DNA of 64,000 bases, taken from the NCBI RefSeq assembly GCF_019703515.2, contig NC_059368.1, positions 28,451,289 through 28,515,288 of the forward strand, in the 5' to 3' direction. The stretch's first letter is position 1; each line of letters begins with the position of its first letter. Positions 46,370 to 58,788 of this stretch are shown here, piece by piece. The notes below the pieces were generated by a model, which was not told where the DNA came from, made no database searches, and saw only the letters and a program-made list of their open reading frames with translations. Source of the stretch: Myxocyprinus asiaticus (lineage: Eukaryota > Chordata > Actinopteri > Cypriniformes > Catostomidae). The position numbers and the translations under genes were made by a program.

Positions 46370-46920
46370 TGCTCGTTGCACAATTGAATTTGGCGGTGGT
46401 GCCCTCCAACAAGGCAATATCTCTAAAGTGTGCCAGCCAGAGGGAAGATGTAGGAGTGGATGGTTCCATCCAAAGCTTTAAGATGATCTTTTTATGGTTC
46501 TTCTTTGATGAGTGTTTAGTTGGAACATGGATTCATTCAATAATAAGAAGAGCAATGGGTATTTTGGAATATCCAGGTTTAATAAACTATCTGAATGTAC
46601 AGTCTTCACAAAAGACCAAAATGAATCCACAATAGGGCATTCCCAGAACATGTGTAAGTAAGTACCTACTGCTGAATTATTACATAGATGATAGTGAGGG
46701 TCAGATCTAACTTTCATTTAATGCAATAGACTGGGAGTAATATAAGCACTGTTAATGAGTTTATTAGTGGGTTGGGTTCTTTTTGAACACTTGTCTCTGC
46801 AAACGTTTGCTAAACAAGTTTTATATTCATGAAATGCAGGAACTTTGATTTATTGATGGATATTATTTTTAAAAAGTGAAAGTTTATTATTGACTCCCTG
46901 GGTGCCAAAATGTTTGCGTG
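46370..46920 (-). pseudogene. Remnant of an L1-type LINE ORF2 C-terminus
   Basis: On the minus strand the translation shows PTNKLINSAYITPSLLH in the upstream part, MKVRSDPHYHLCNNSAVGTY and LHMFWECPIVDSFW, the Cys/His-containing C-terminal segment of L1-type ORF2, equivalent to CWQCHSEDGDTTHVFWGC in the LINE at 22-28 kb. Stops and frameshifts are frequent. It appears to be a different, older family member, 5' truncated, with no recognisable tail. Confidence 0.75.
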
Positions 46921-49432
46921 ACATCAGGCATCTACATCTCACTGTTTTCCACATGAGTTTCCAAATTGGAAGTCCATCTTATGGCATTCCATTGCACTTT
47001 TCCTAGCAGGCAGTTGGAAATTAAGACATTGCGATGAGCTCAAGGAAAAATTCCAGTGTGTCGGGCAAAGCAAGGGAAATGTCAATTATAAATATTTTTC
47101 ATTCAGTGTTGAAAAGTATCAATAAGTAGTCTAATATAAATTGACTATTTCCCCCAATATTCGTGTGTGCTTTGTTTTTAAAGCTTATTATTGTACTGTA
47201 TTGTTTGCTTAGCAACATGCTAATGCCAGTCTTTATTGAAGTCAAAGGTGATTTGAGTATTTAAATGACACACATTTGCTGTCTATGTAAAATGTTCCAA
47301 ATCAGTCATTAATGAGGCTCCATTTCTGTAAGAATGATGCCTTTGAAGGCAGCTGCCTATGTAGGCAAGGCAGCTCAATAGTTTTGGAACAGTCAGAATT
47401 TATCATTCCCATTTTATTCCTGTTTTAGTGACACACATAATCACACACTGACTTTCTCACTCTCTTCTTTCTGCACAGCCTCACCATCATCTCCTTTCAC
47501 CTCTGAACCCTTTTGCCATGATGACCCACTGAGTACCCCAAGTGTCACTCTGAGGAATCTATCTTTGTGTGTGCGTGTATGTGTGGGTGATTGTGTGACT
47601 AGTACTCCTGACCCAGACTGTCTTTGTGGCAGGAAGGTTGTGCTAATATTTGACTGCCAGCTGAAATATTGTGACCTGCCTCGTACCTCACTGACTCCCA
47701 ACCTGTCAATCACATCTGTTCAGTTCGTCACTGGCCATAAACCCCTTAAAGTATTGACTTGGAAAACCAAATGACCAAATGTAGACATTTACACATTGCT
47801 ACCTAATTCTGATTAACATGCAGATATAAGATGCAAATGAGGCCTGAGATGAACTAGACTGTGTGGATCACTTGCATGAGACATAATGGACAATTTGACA
47901 TGGACAAGACAACAGGTCTTTGACCTCTTCTCATGAAGATCAGCAGCTTTTGTTCACCGTTTACGCTTGTGTGTATGTGTGTAACTTAAAAGTTGTAACT
48001 TCTTTCATTGCCTCCACACACATGGGGCTACACATGTGAACTGATGTTTTTCTACAGTTTATAGTCGCCTTATTTGCTAATTATAAGGGATGTTTATCTT
48101 TTTTTTAAATTTGTTTTTTATAAAATCACTTATACTGTAAATACTATAGGATTTTCAGAACACTTTTGTATTTAAAAAAAAAAAAAAATTTGCTTGGCCA
48201 CATAGCACAATAAAGTGTGAAAAGTCACTACATAATTGCATTATTAATTACTGTAGTTTGTTTCTCCTCCCCTACGCAAACAAAGCACACTTTTTCCTTT
48301 CCCAGCTGTGGACAATATGCACAATAATGATTAATTCATTGATTTTCAGTTGTATAACGTATGTGAAATATTTGTATTACTTTTGTAAAGTATATCATTT
48401 TATATATATATATATATATATACTTTCTAAAATATTTCATTCAATCTGTGTTCATTGTGTAATCAAACATACTGTAACATAAACCAACAATAAATAGGGG
48501 TTGCATACAGTATTTTTACTATTTTTGGTAGAACTAGCTGAAATACAGTTACAACATGTCAGCCCTCAAAACCTTCACAACCATACAGCATAATACAACA
48601 ATGCCACAATATGTTTATGAAAAAACAATGCAAACACAAACATTACTCTGTCCCTCCCAGGCTCCCACCCACAACCTCACATCCCACGTGCAGCTCCTGC
48701 CATTTTTCCACTTACAGTACATCATGTTTATGAAATAAACAGTTTTGTAAACTGATGTTTGCCTGATATTTTCCAGAGAGAGCACTATTCTCATTTTGGC
48801 AGCTTAATCAGATGTAGCTTTGTTTGACTTTCATCTCAGCAGTGTGTTATCAGAGTGGGCTACTAAACAGTTGCTAGGAGATGGGTGCATTCTTTAACAG
48901 TCTGACAACACCACAAGAAGCCTTTGTCCTCTGTTTATTTCTAAAATGCATCTGGAGGCATTTAATGAGTGATGAATGGAGCTGAATATTTTGTGAAGAG
49001 CAAACTGAAGAAGAGTGGATCCTACACTGATCCCATGGCGGTGAACACAAATGCTAGCTTAACAACGTTAAAGCAAAATTTATATTTTTGTTCTCTAATT
49101 GATTGATTAACATAGAAGTTTAAATTAACACAGACAAATATATTATATACCAGTTTTATTTCTGAGATTTTGGTCAATTATTAAGTTGCCATTCACATTT
49201 ATGTATTGTTACTTCTTACAAAATGAACTAACAAATGCATTTGCTTTTAAGGCAGCATCCTAACCAGAATGAAACTTCATAAGTGACTGATTTGAAATGC
49301 TCATAGGCAGCAATGCAACACAATTAATGCTCTTATGTGAAGCACACGAAAAACTTGATTTATAACTGACTCCACCAGAGTCTGAAATTAGCATGTTGCT
49401 AAGCTAGCATGAGATACTTTAATAAGCATCAG
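46921..49432. other. Gene-free stretch
   Basis: Contains a (TG)-rich run near 47565-47590, a poly-A run near 48174-48188 and an (AT)n tract at 48401-48421. No exon with splice support. Confidence 0.4.
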
Positions 49433-49474
49433 AGGTATATAGTAACAAAGTACATATACTTTGTTACTGTACTT

Positions 49475-50257
49475 TAGGGCTGTCACATTAAAATTTGAAT
49501 TTGAATATTTGTCGAATGTAAGATAAAAATGCACATTCGAATGCGAAAATTAGCATTGAATATTGGATGTGTGTCAAGTGCTGACAATGACTTATACGGC
49601 GCGTTTTAAATGCTGAATTTCCTTTTAAATTGACACAGTGTCTGAAAAAATGCATTGTTTCTTCATGAGATGCTAAAAAAACAGTGAGACAAGGCGCAAC
49701 AGTCAAAGACGTCCGTCTAGCACATGCTTACAAAGAAAAAGACAGATGCGTTCGGAGTGAACGCCCTCCTGAGATGGCGGTCTTTGGCCATTGTGTGTTG
49801 ATTATGCCTTGCTCTCTTATCAGCGTCTCGCTGCATAAGCATTAGGTATGTACATTCAACTGTATTTAATGAAAAACACTCTAGTACCGCAGGTATTATA
49901 AAGCTTAAGTCTGTGGTAGTACTTTGGCACTGGTATAGGTACTGCGTGCAACACTAAGTTAACATAGAAGCATCTTTTGAAACGTTTCTTTTCTTGTTTT
50001 ACATTTGATTTGAGAATATAAACTGGCTAAATCTTTGACTTTATAATTTTACACACATTTATTAACAGCCAGATATGTTCTTTGCAATAAACAATTGCTA
50101 TTACGGTGATGAGTGGTTTATATTGATTTGTTGCGCCCTCTTGTGGATTTTTACCACTACCTGGAATAATGTCTTTAAAATTCGAATATACTTCGAATAT
50201 TGGAACTATTTAAGTGACAAATTCGAATTTAGTGTCTCAGCCCTGTTGACAGCACTA
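49475..50257. mobile_element. Non-autonomous hAT-type element, 783 bp
   Basis: Starts TAGGGCTGTCACATTA and ends TGTTGACAGCACTA. The ends are inverse except for one base (TAG[G/T]GCTGTCA). Both sides have the identical 8 bases CTGTACTT (49467-49474 and 50258-50265). Inner flanking sequence contains TTCGAAT-rich near-repeats (for example ATTTGAATTTGAATATTTGTCGAA). No transposase. Confidence 0.8.
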
Positions 50258-50815
50258 CTGTACTTAAGTGCAATTTTATAATATTTGTACTTTACTTGAG
50301 TATACATATTTCTTTAGACTTTTGTTTTTACTTCACTACATTTTGAAGAGAAAATTGGTACTTATACTCTAATTAATTTCTCCAGACACTTTCGTTACAT
50401 TTGCGACTGAACACCGCAAAAAAATAACATAGCTGTACTTGTACATTGCATGCATTAGTGATGTCAGATCCATGAAAGAATTATTTGAGTCGAATCTTTT
50501 AAATATGATTCAATTGAACTGATCAAAATGATTTAAAAAAGCAGTCTGAATGATTAATTTCACAAATCACGAATCTGATTCAAAATCACAAATGTAGCAC
50601 GCACTGGAAAACACGTTTTCCATCTGTATCCACTGGGGAAGACAAGAAACTGCTCATGTAAGTTTAAATCTGTTTTTTGAAGAATGAATTTGACACATTT
50701 AGGCTTAAACATTATGAAAGCTGTGAAATAATGTGCTATCAGTCTCCTGCCTTTCCCGGAGTTCATATGAAAATCATATACAAATATATTATTTTATATA
50801 TCTCTTATCCACATA

Positions 50816-51347
50816 CACTACCGGTCAAAAGTTTTGAAACACTTGTAAGTAAGTAAGTGTTTCAATTTAGAATAATAGTAAAGTCATCAAAACTATGGAA
50901 TAACATAAAAGGAACTATGGGAATTATGTTGTGACTAAACAAAATCCAAAATAAATCATAACTGTGTTATATTTTAGCATCTTCAAAGTAGTCACCCTTT
51001 GCCTAGAATTTGCAGACATGTACTCTTGATATTTTCTCAACCAACGTCTTGAGGTATCACCCTGGGATGCTTTTTAAACAGTATTGAAGGAGTTCCCATC
51101 TATGTTGGGCACTTATTGGCTGCTTTTCTTTATTACTTGGTCAAAGTCATCAATTTCAAAAACCTTTTTTTTTTTTTTTTTAATTACATTTTAGTTTTAT
51201 AATGAAATAAATGAATATGGTGGCACAATTATATTTTTGTCTACAAAACTAATTTCAAACATTTAAGCATATGCCTTCAGATCAAATGATTTTTAAGATC
51301 ATGAGAAACATTTCAGTCAAGTGTTTCAAAACTTTTGACTGGTAGTG
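50816..51347. mobile_element. Tc1/mariner-type non-autonomous element, 532 bp
   Basis: Starts CACTACCGGTCAAAAGTTTT and ends AAAACTTTTGACTGGTAGTG, inverted repeats of about 30 bases. TA lies on both sides (50814-50815 and 51348-51349). The interior (CCAACGTCTTGAGGTATCAC, GTTGGGCACTTATTGGCTGC) looks like the remainder of a longer transposon, without catalytic motifs. Confidence 0.85.
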
Positions 51348-51599
51348 TATGTTTAACACAGCCAATATAAACATTATTAATATATATGTTGTGGTTTAAA
51401 CTGCGTTCAAGTCCTTCTGTGAAGTTCGTACTTTCAAGGTCAGAACTTGCAATTGTGATGTAATGAGCGTTCAAGTGATTTTTGTTGGACAGAATGTGCC
51501 TGTTTCACATATTTTTTTCACTTTCTGAAAAAGCAGGAAGCTTTTTTTTAACACCAATGCAAGGACATGTACATTAGGTGTGTCTTATTTTATCATTCT

Positions 51600-52883
51600 T
51601 AGGGCTGCAACTAACGATTATTTTGATAATCGATTAATCTAACAATTATTAGAAAGATTATTCGACTGTTCGGCGATTAATGCAACGATTAATCATTAGC
51701 TCTTAACCGATTATTCAGCTTGTGCCCCGACATAAAAGGCTGTATTAAACGTGCTTACTAACATTAAAGAGGACAAAATCCTTTAAAAAATGCCTCTAAA
51801 TGACATTCACTGAATTAAAGGAAACAAATACTTTTTATTAAGTTTAATTCAGTGTAGCAGGTTCATAGTCTGGACAAGGAAGGAGTCAGGAGGCAGCAAA
51901 CTGTCAACGTGAGTATTTTTATTACTCTTCAGCATCGTTCACAAAACATAAACAAAAAGGGCACTCAGTGGTCAAGTAATCACACACAAACGAGTAAATA
52001 ATTCTTGTCGCGCACACACAGGAACAGTCTCTCTCTGGTCTCTCTCAACCACTCTGATGCCTCGTGTGCTTTTTTATGTCTCTCTCCGCCATCACTACAA
52101 CAAGAAACAGGTGTTAGAGATAATGATAACCCAGGTGACAAGCCTTACCACTCTCTCTCTCTTGCAGGCAGATACACGACCACGCCCCCATCACCACATA
52201 CCCCCACTGCCCGACTCAGGCCAGGGCAACATCCTTAGGATGTAGCCAGCCCCAGAATCTGTCTCACCTCCTTTTTGGTCTTGGGCCTCGGACATGCCGC
52301 AATCACTGCGGTTTTGTTAACCTGGGGCGCAGCTGCCCGTGGCCCAAGTGGAACCCCAGATACAGAACTTCCACCCACCCAATTGCGCACTTCTTCGGGT
52401 TGGCCGTAAGCCCCGCCCTTCGCAGCGACCTCAGGACAGCTATCAGATGCTGCATGTGCTGCCTCCAGTCATTACTATGAATAATAATATCATCTAAATA
52501 CACGTCGGCATATGCTGTATGTGGTCTGAGAATTTTGTCCATGAGACGCTGGAACGTGGCGGGGGCCCCGAACAAACCGAATGGAAGGGTCACAAATGGG
52601 TGTAAGCTGAACGGTGTGGAAAAAGCCATTTTTTCTTGGGAGATTGGAGTTAAAGGGATCTGCCAATAATCCTTTAAGTTAAGTTAAGTGTTGAATAAAA
52701 CTGAGTCGCGCCCAAATGATCAAGCAACTCGTCAATCCGAGGCATTGGGTACGTGTCAAATTTGGACACCGCATTCACTTTACGATAGTCTACACAGAAC
52801 CGGACCGTCCCGTCACTATTCATACGACTATTCGACAACGAAATTTTTTTGTCGATAACATTGACTAATCGTTTTTAGCCCTA
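51600..52883. mobile_element. hAT-like ends with a gypsy fragment between them
   Basis: The left end TAGGGCTGCAACTAACGATT and the AATCGATTAATCT phrase are typical of a high-copy fish hAT-like repeat. On the right, CGACTATTCGACAACGAAAT and TTGACTAATCGTTTTTAGCC end with CCTA. Flanking 8-mers (ATCATTCT and GTGGCCAT) do not match, so the two ends may belong to different copies. The gypsy piece 51853-52830 separates them. Confidence 0.5.
51853..52830 (-). pseudogene. Ty3/gypsy fragment: reverse transcriptase joined to 3' LTR
   Basis: Minus strand, from high to low coordinates. RT motifs are FCVDYRKVNAV (frame-shifted), STLNL, TFQRLMDKILRPHTAYADVY, YLDDIIIHSNDW and ATNPKKCAIGW-like sequence, with frameshifts near 52630-52680. 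YLDD is intact. After the motif TKKEVRQ the coding stops near 52245 and is followed by an LTR-like region with GGGGGCGTGGTCG, an AATAAA near 51920 and the end CTGCTACA at 51853. The RNase H and integrase expected between RT and LTR are missing, so a large internal deletion is present. Confidence 0.75.
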
Positions 52884-53282
52884 GTGGCCATATACTGTAC
52901 TGATGGGCAATGTTATTTTATTGCACAATCCTGTCACCTCATATAAACTAGCTAAATTCGTTTTATTTTCTGGCAAGCTTTATTCTTCCACAATAGCATG
53001 AAACACATTAAATCTAAACTGTATAGTCGCCAGTTTGCTTGATTTTCACATGTTGTTCATGCTGTTTACTTTGTTATTTTGCACCAGATGAGTGCATTTA
53101 CTCACTGACTGGTTGTAGAGCGGTTCTTGAGTTAACTCCTAATATACAGTAAACTCCAGTATGGCACCGGCAATCAAATAAGTTGCCATGGGTTTAATTA
53201 GCTGCTCCATCATTTATGCGATTTATTTGTAATTTTGATACTTAAGTACATTTTATATCAGTTACTTTAACACTTTTACTTA

Positions 53283-54863
53283 CAGTTGTGCTCAAAATTT
53301 GCATTCCCTTGGAGAATTGGTCATATATGTACCATTTTTTAAGAAAACATGAGTGAGCAGGCAAAACACATTTCTTTTATTTCTTATGGGATTCATATTC
53401 AACTGTAGGTTATAACAGTATAGCACAATCATAAAACAAAACATGGCAACAAAGAAAAAAATGAAATGTGTTCAAAAGTCTGCATACCCTTAGTTCTTAA
53501 TACTGTGTATTGCCCCCTTTAGCATCAATGACAGCGTGCAGTCTTTTGTAATAGTTGTCTATGAAGCCCCAAATTCTTGCAGGTGGTATAGCTGCCCATT
53601 CGTCTTGGCAAAATGCCTCCAGGTCATGCAAAGTCTTGGTCATCTTGCATGAACCACACGTTTGATGATATTAAGGTCAGGAGACTGTGATGGCCACTCC
53701 AGAACCTTCACCTTTTTCTGCTGCAACCACTGGAGTGTCATCTTGGCCTTGTGCTTAGGGTCATTGTAGTGCTGGAATGTCCAAGAGCGTCCCATGCACA
53801 GCTTTCATGCAGAAGATATTTTCTGATAACATGCTGCATTCATCTTGCCATCAATTTTCACAAGATTCCCTGTGCCTTTAGAGCTCACACACCCCCAAAA
53901 CATCAGTGAGACATCACCATGCTTCACATTGGGGATGGTATTCTTTTCACTATAGGCCTTGTTGACCCCTCTCCAAACATAGCGCTTATGGTTGTGACCA
54001 TAAAGCTCTATTTTGGTCTCGTCACTCCAAATTACAGTGTGCCAGAAGCTGTGAGGCGTGTCAAGGTGTTGTCGGGCATATTGTAACCGGGCTTTTTTGT
54101 GGCATTGCCGCAGTAAAAGCTTCTTTCTGGCAACTCGACCATGCAGCTCATTTTTGTTCAAGTATCGTTGTATTGCTCCTTGAATCAACCACACCGTCTT
54201 TTTCCAGAGCAGCCTGTATTTCTCCTGAGGTTACCTGTGGGTTTTTCTTTGTATCCCGAACAATTCTTCTGGCAGTTGTGGCTGAAATCTTTCTTGGTCT
54301 ACCTGACCTTGGCTTAGTATCAAGAGATCCCTGAACTTTCCACTTCTTAATAAGTGATTGAACGGTACTGACAGGCATTTTCAAGGCTTTGGATATATTT
54401 TTATATCCTTTTCCATCTTTATAAAGTTCCATTACCTTGTTACACAGGTCTTTTGACAGTTCTTTTCTGCTCCCCATGGCTCAGTATCTAGCCTGCTCAG
54501 TGCATCCACGTGAGAGCTAACAAACTCATTGACTATTTATACACAGACACTAATTACAATTTAAAAAGACAAAGGTGTGGGAAATTAAACTTTAATTGCC
54601 ATTTAAACCTGTGTGTGTCACCTTGTGTGTCTGTAACAAGGCCAAACATTCAAGGGTATGTAAACTTTTGATCAGGGCCTTTTGGGTGATTTCTGTTATC
54701 ATTATGATTTAAAAAGGAGCCAAACAACTATGTGATAATAAATGGCTTCATATGATCACTATCCTTAAATAAAAGAAGTTTTTGCATGATCAGTCATATT
54801 TTCAAAATCAATGCCAAAATTTCACAATTTCTGCCAGGGTATGCAAACTTTTGAGCACAACTG
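53283..54863 (-). mobile_element. Tc1-like transposon, full length (1581 bp), inactive
   Basis: Left end CAGTTGTGCTCAAAATTTGC and right end GCAAACTTTTGAGCACAACTG are inverse. TA is present on the left (53281-53282) and changed to AA on the right. The size is normal for a complete Tc1-type element. The transposase gene is on the minus strand and is interrupted. A second, end-only copy lies at 61004-61233. Confidence 0.9.
53510..54477 (-). pseudogene. Tc1-like transposase, interrupted
   Basis: Begins MGSRKELSKDLCNKVMELYK at 54477. The first helix-turn-helix domain and the GRPRKI hinge are clear (GSLDTKPRSGRPRKISATT), then a frame change near 54190 leads to RYLNKNELHGRVARKK, and HTVIWSDETKIELYGH with the first catalytic Asp. 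It stops near 53805. Below, in another frame, [12 protein letters not shown] shows the second motif with a Tyr in the usual DND signature, then [13 protein letters not shown] followed by IIKRVV where the family has the catalytic Glu (NPIENLW-like). Loss of frame and of this Glu leave no active enzyme. Size and motif order are otherwise those of a Tc1 transposase. Confidence 0.85.
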
Positions 54864-54974
54864 AAAGTATTTTTTCCATGAGCTACTTTAACTTTTAATT
54901 GAGTCAATTTTCTATGAAGGTATCTTTACTTTTACTTAAGCATGACAACTGGATACTTTTTACAACACTGATCA

Positions 54975-54983
<9 letters not shown>

Positions 54984-55023
<40 letters not shown>
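54984..55023. repeat. Poly-T tract, 40 bases
   Basis: An uninterrupted T run following TTCTTC, just beyond the outer repeat of the nest. On the minus strand it would be a poly-A run, but no retroelement was recognised beside it. Confidence 0.9.
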
Positions 55024-55031
<8 letters not shown>

Positions 55032-55959
55032 CATTCTTTTAAACTATTATCTTTTTTGTTTTTGTTTTTTTGGTATTGTATGGCATGTATATTTATAAAT
55101 GCCATTGGATGGACTGGTTTACTCCTGTCTCTTTGGCCAATTGATGAGTTGAATACATTCACTAGCAATTGTTATAATCAAAAGATAATTAACATGTTTT
55201 TAAATCATGTGCATTTATTCAGGTTATGTTTTAATTATGAATGTTACAAGTCATTTGTGTATTTGTCCTCTGAGGTGTGACTGAGGGTCTGATTTCTATT
55301 AGGAATGCAGAAACAGTGCTTACTCATTTAGCCCGGCTCCCAGAGAACAATTATTCATGTGAGTTATAACTATTTCATTGATAATTGATCAAACTAAGAG
55401 TTTTATTGTGTTTAAGTTTTAGGTCATTCATTACTGACACAAATACATTCTTAACATTCATCACTAAAAGTATATTTCTGCCAAACTTTGTTCTGTTGCA
55501 TTTGGACCTATTGTTCTATTGTAATGTTTGTTCCAGCTGGATAAGGCCTGTGTCCCAGTGAGGCCTGACTTTTGAGTTTTGAGGGTCATGTTACTAAGTC
55601 AGAGGAACTGTAAGCCAAGGGTATCTAAAAGGAGAAGAGCCCTCTCGATGTATGACAAACCTCTGACCTGAATCTGCAGACCAACTTGACTTACGTCAAT
55701 TCACGTACTTAAACAGAACACCATGTTTGTTAGCTCCTCAAATAATTTTCTCTTTCTGTCTTTTGCCAATTGAAATGTGGAGAACTTTGTCTTCAGTAAA
55801 CTCTCTCTCAACTGATTGAAACTCAACTTTGGCTCATGGTCTTCATTGTTCATACTGGTCTCTCATGGGTATAACTCCATATACTTTTATAACTGCCAAT
55901 ATTCTCCCATTTTTGTCCCGTCCATATGTGTTCAATCAAATGTTCTAGCCTTTCAAAGT
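55024..55959. other. No recognised gene
   Basis: T-rich, with short frames (55056-55280) lacking domain or splice support. Confidence 0.4.
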
Positions 55960-56430
55960 TAACTCCATTTGGGCAAATACACACTAGGGAACGATCAGAT
56001 GTTTGCCAGAAGTTTGCAGCTCTTCACCGGTAGTAGGGAACATGTAGCAAACCTTTGGCAACAATGAAGAGTTTGCCGCAGAGCTCATCTGCATATGAAA
56101 ATAATGAGTGGTGAATCTGCAGCAAGTTTGTGGCAACTCTAGATTTTTTTGTAAGGGTTCACACATGGGAATGCAAAAGGTCCATTTGGAAAGCGTGTTC
56201 CACAGTGGGAAGAGGCGGTACAGTTTAAAAACAAGCAGCATTCAAGTGGCGATCACGGATAGAGACCTTCGAAAGTGTGTGTTGCAGCAAAATGCTTTCG
56301 AAATGCTTTGAACTTTTGGTTGCATAACGGAACGTCACTATCGCAAACCATTACGGTTACCATCCCCGCCATCAATGCATCCCCACCTCACCACTGATGC
56401 AGTGTAAACTCTAGTGTGTAGCCACCCTGA
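55960..56430. mobile_element. Possible dispersed repeat with TTTGCC motifs
   Basis: GATGTTTGCCAGAAGTTTGC, GTAGCAAACCTTTGGCAACA and GCAGCAAGTTTGTGGCAACT within 150 bases, and ACACTAG-type sequence at both sides (CACACTAGGG at 55980, ACTCTAGTGTGTAG at 56410 as an approximate inverse). No coding sequence. Confidence 0.4.
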
Positions 56431-58554
56431 GACTGCTATGTGATGCTCGACTTTCTCTTCAGGAGTTTAGACCAATAAAGGTGTATTTATAGTAGACTCA
56501 AGTTATACAAATGCATGCATCTGACTTTCTCACACACTCACTCTTGAAGTGAACATCCACATTTGTTGTTTCCACCTTCATCTCCTGTTGTTCACCGGCA
56601 CTTTGTGGAAAAAATGGCCAGACTGTAAGTGTTGATACCTTGTGGACCCACTAATTAGTGCAAACAATTCTAAGAGCATACATTGACTATGCATACAGAG
56701 TACACCAGGTTATAAAAGTTGTACTGCACACGTACAGTGCTCATGTACCCTACTAATGACATAATTTACGCCATGTGCCATGGCCATAGCTTGCATGTAA
56801 AAACAGGAGTACCCTTTGGACTTTAAATAGCAACATTTGCTGCTTACCCTGTGGGACAGGCTTCACCTCTGGGGAGCTCCTAAGTGCTGTCTAGGTAGGT
56901 AGCTCACTATAAGTTTTGATTGTCTACTGCACTGTCCTGATGAACTTGTACACTCGTTTGTGAATCATGGTTGTAGCTTCCATTCTCTTTACAACAACCT
57001 TGAAGCCCTAACAACCTTACCAGACTCCCATTAGTCTCTATATCCTGCAACACTAACCCTTAGCTCACCATTTGTTTCCTGCATGCCCTTTTCTCTGCTG
57101 TAGACCATTTGCTATATTTCTTTGAAGGCCCCCCACCTTCTCCTTTTCCCTCTTCTCGCTCTTTCTCTCTCCATTTTAGCGGCTTTAATCTGGCAGTGGT
57201 GATTTATCTCTTCTGTCTTCACTCTGGACCAGATGCCGCTGACCTTGCCAACAGTCAGAAGAACACTGTGTTTGTATCTGTTTTTATACAGTATGTATTT
57301 GCAGGGATGTTTTGGTGTTTGTGTGCATTCATATTGCCCAGTCCCTGTTTGTCTGACCTTGGAGGTCTGTTACTGTAGACTGCATAATCTGCATATAGAG
57401 AGCTGTGAAACTGCAACTCTGTACGTCTCGTAAATGGGTCATTCCTGCAATTCGGTGACATTACGGCTTTGAAACTTTTGAAAAATAAAACATATTAAAG
57501 ATTGTATTAGTCATACTGGTCAAGCTAAATTACTAAAAAATGTCAATCCAGTTAAATGGGCAGCAACAGGGTGGACAATACTAGGGTGGACATTCAGTGG
57601 ATAAATGAGCCACTACATGGTCTGTGATTGATATCTAGGAAACATATTTGTAAACTAATATTTATGATTTTATTTCTGTTAACATAAATACTATATATTG
57701 AAATTTTAAAATTATATTAAATTCCCATATATCTTCCCATAATAGGGTGGACATGTTATACTTGACCACATATGACTAACACCACAAAATAAAGGACAAC
57801 ATAAATAAAACAATAGAGTTATAAACTTCAAATTACTCAAAGTAATTTTGCAGAATGGCTGATGTCCACCTCCAGTGTGTGTGATGTCATTTCCTAACAT
57901 ATATCTTCAACGAAAGGTCATGGTATCATGACATAACAGGGTGCACAATAAATCAAGGGACACACAAAAAACCTCCACTATCAGTGTTAAAAATTACATA
58001 TTTACCACAAATGAATTCATGTTAGTGAGAGAATGTAACACTAAACTCTTAACTGTATGTGGGGGAAAAATAGAAATCCAATGATTTAGCATTTATTTTT
58101 GTCAAAGATGTTTGACGTGCAGTTTTTGGGACATGAGGAAGTGATACAGTGCAATAGAAAATGATTTCAATTATTTAAAATGTAACTTTTAAGCCCAAAG
58201 AAGTGTGTAACATTATAAAAAGTCTTTATTCTTTTTAACAAGCCTATTGAAATTGTAATCGGGTGAAATTAAACAATATGAATACCACACACACATGTAA
58301 TGTAGACTTAAATGACATTTAATAAAATGACATGATTCATAAAACAATCAGTGTGGAAATGTGCTGCACAAATGGTTAAAGTCCAATTAAATGATCATGC
58401 ACTTCAGCAGGTTAATGTAAACTTCAGCCACTATTTCCTAAAGTTGGGATCCTTCAGAAGAATATGCAGAGTGGCAGATGCTACACACAACCATTAAAAG
58501 CACAAAGTTTGGTAAACTCAATCTATTTCTTCTGATGTTTAGGAATAATAGCAC
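56431..58554. other. Gene-free stretch with AGGGTGGAC phrases
   Basis: AGGGTGGAC occurs at 57570, 57590 and 57745, with AGGGTGCAC at 57940, within an AT-rich 500-base segment. Origin unknown. The frame at 57109-57378 has hydrophobic codons from T-rich DNA and no splice or family support. Confidence 0.35.
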
Positions 58555-58788
58555 TGTGACAAGGAGGAGGGCGTGGCTGGGCCGTGGAGTATGGCTGGCA
58601 ATGAATCAGCTGATCAGTGGGAGAGCGAGATAAGAGGCAGCTGGAGACGCCGGTTTGAGAGAGAGAGATGCACGCGGCCACTTTGCATTTTTGTTTATGT
58701 TGGTTTTAAGTTCATTTATATCATTAAACTTTATGTTGACTGTTCAGCCAGTTCCAGCCTCGTCCTTGCCCATCCTTATAATGTTACA
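58555..58788 (+). mobile_element. Solo LTR of a gypsy-type element, 234 bp
   Basis: Starts TGTGACAAGGAGGAGGGCGT and ends CTTATAATGTTACA (TG...CA). It contains CTGGAGACGCCGG, GAGAGAGAGATGCACGCGGC, and ATTAAACTTTATG as a polyadenylation-like site. Flanks AGCAC and AGCAT agree at 4 of 5 bases, a plausible 5-bp target duplication. I recognise it as a common cyprinid LTR, from memory. The internal part was probably lost by recombination between the two LTRs. Confidence 0.75.

Larger units (their letters stand above)
49433..54970. mobile_element. Old dispersed repeat opened up by later insertions (transposon nest)
   Basis: The outer repeat can be followed as AGTAACAAAGTACATATACT at the left, then after the inner hAT as GTACTTTACTTGAGTATAC and TTTACTTCACTACATTTTGA (50258-50360), and at the far right as GATACTTAAGTACATTTTAT (53238) and TTTACTTTTACTTAAGCATG (54925). 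Its relative is at 29100-29275. Inserted into it are the elements listed at 49475, 50816, 51600, 51853 and 53283. Treating both ends as one element is inference. Confidence 0.5.

Noticed and set aside
57109..57378. 89-codon hydrophobic frame
   Set aside because: Hydrophobicity comes from T-rich DNA; no signal of conservation, splice sites or a family match.
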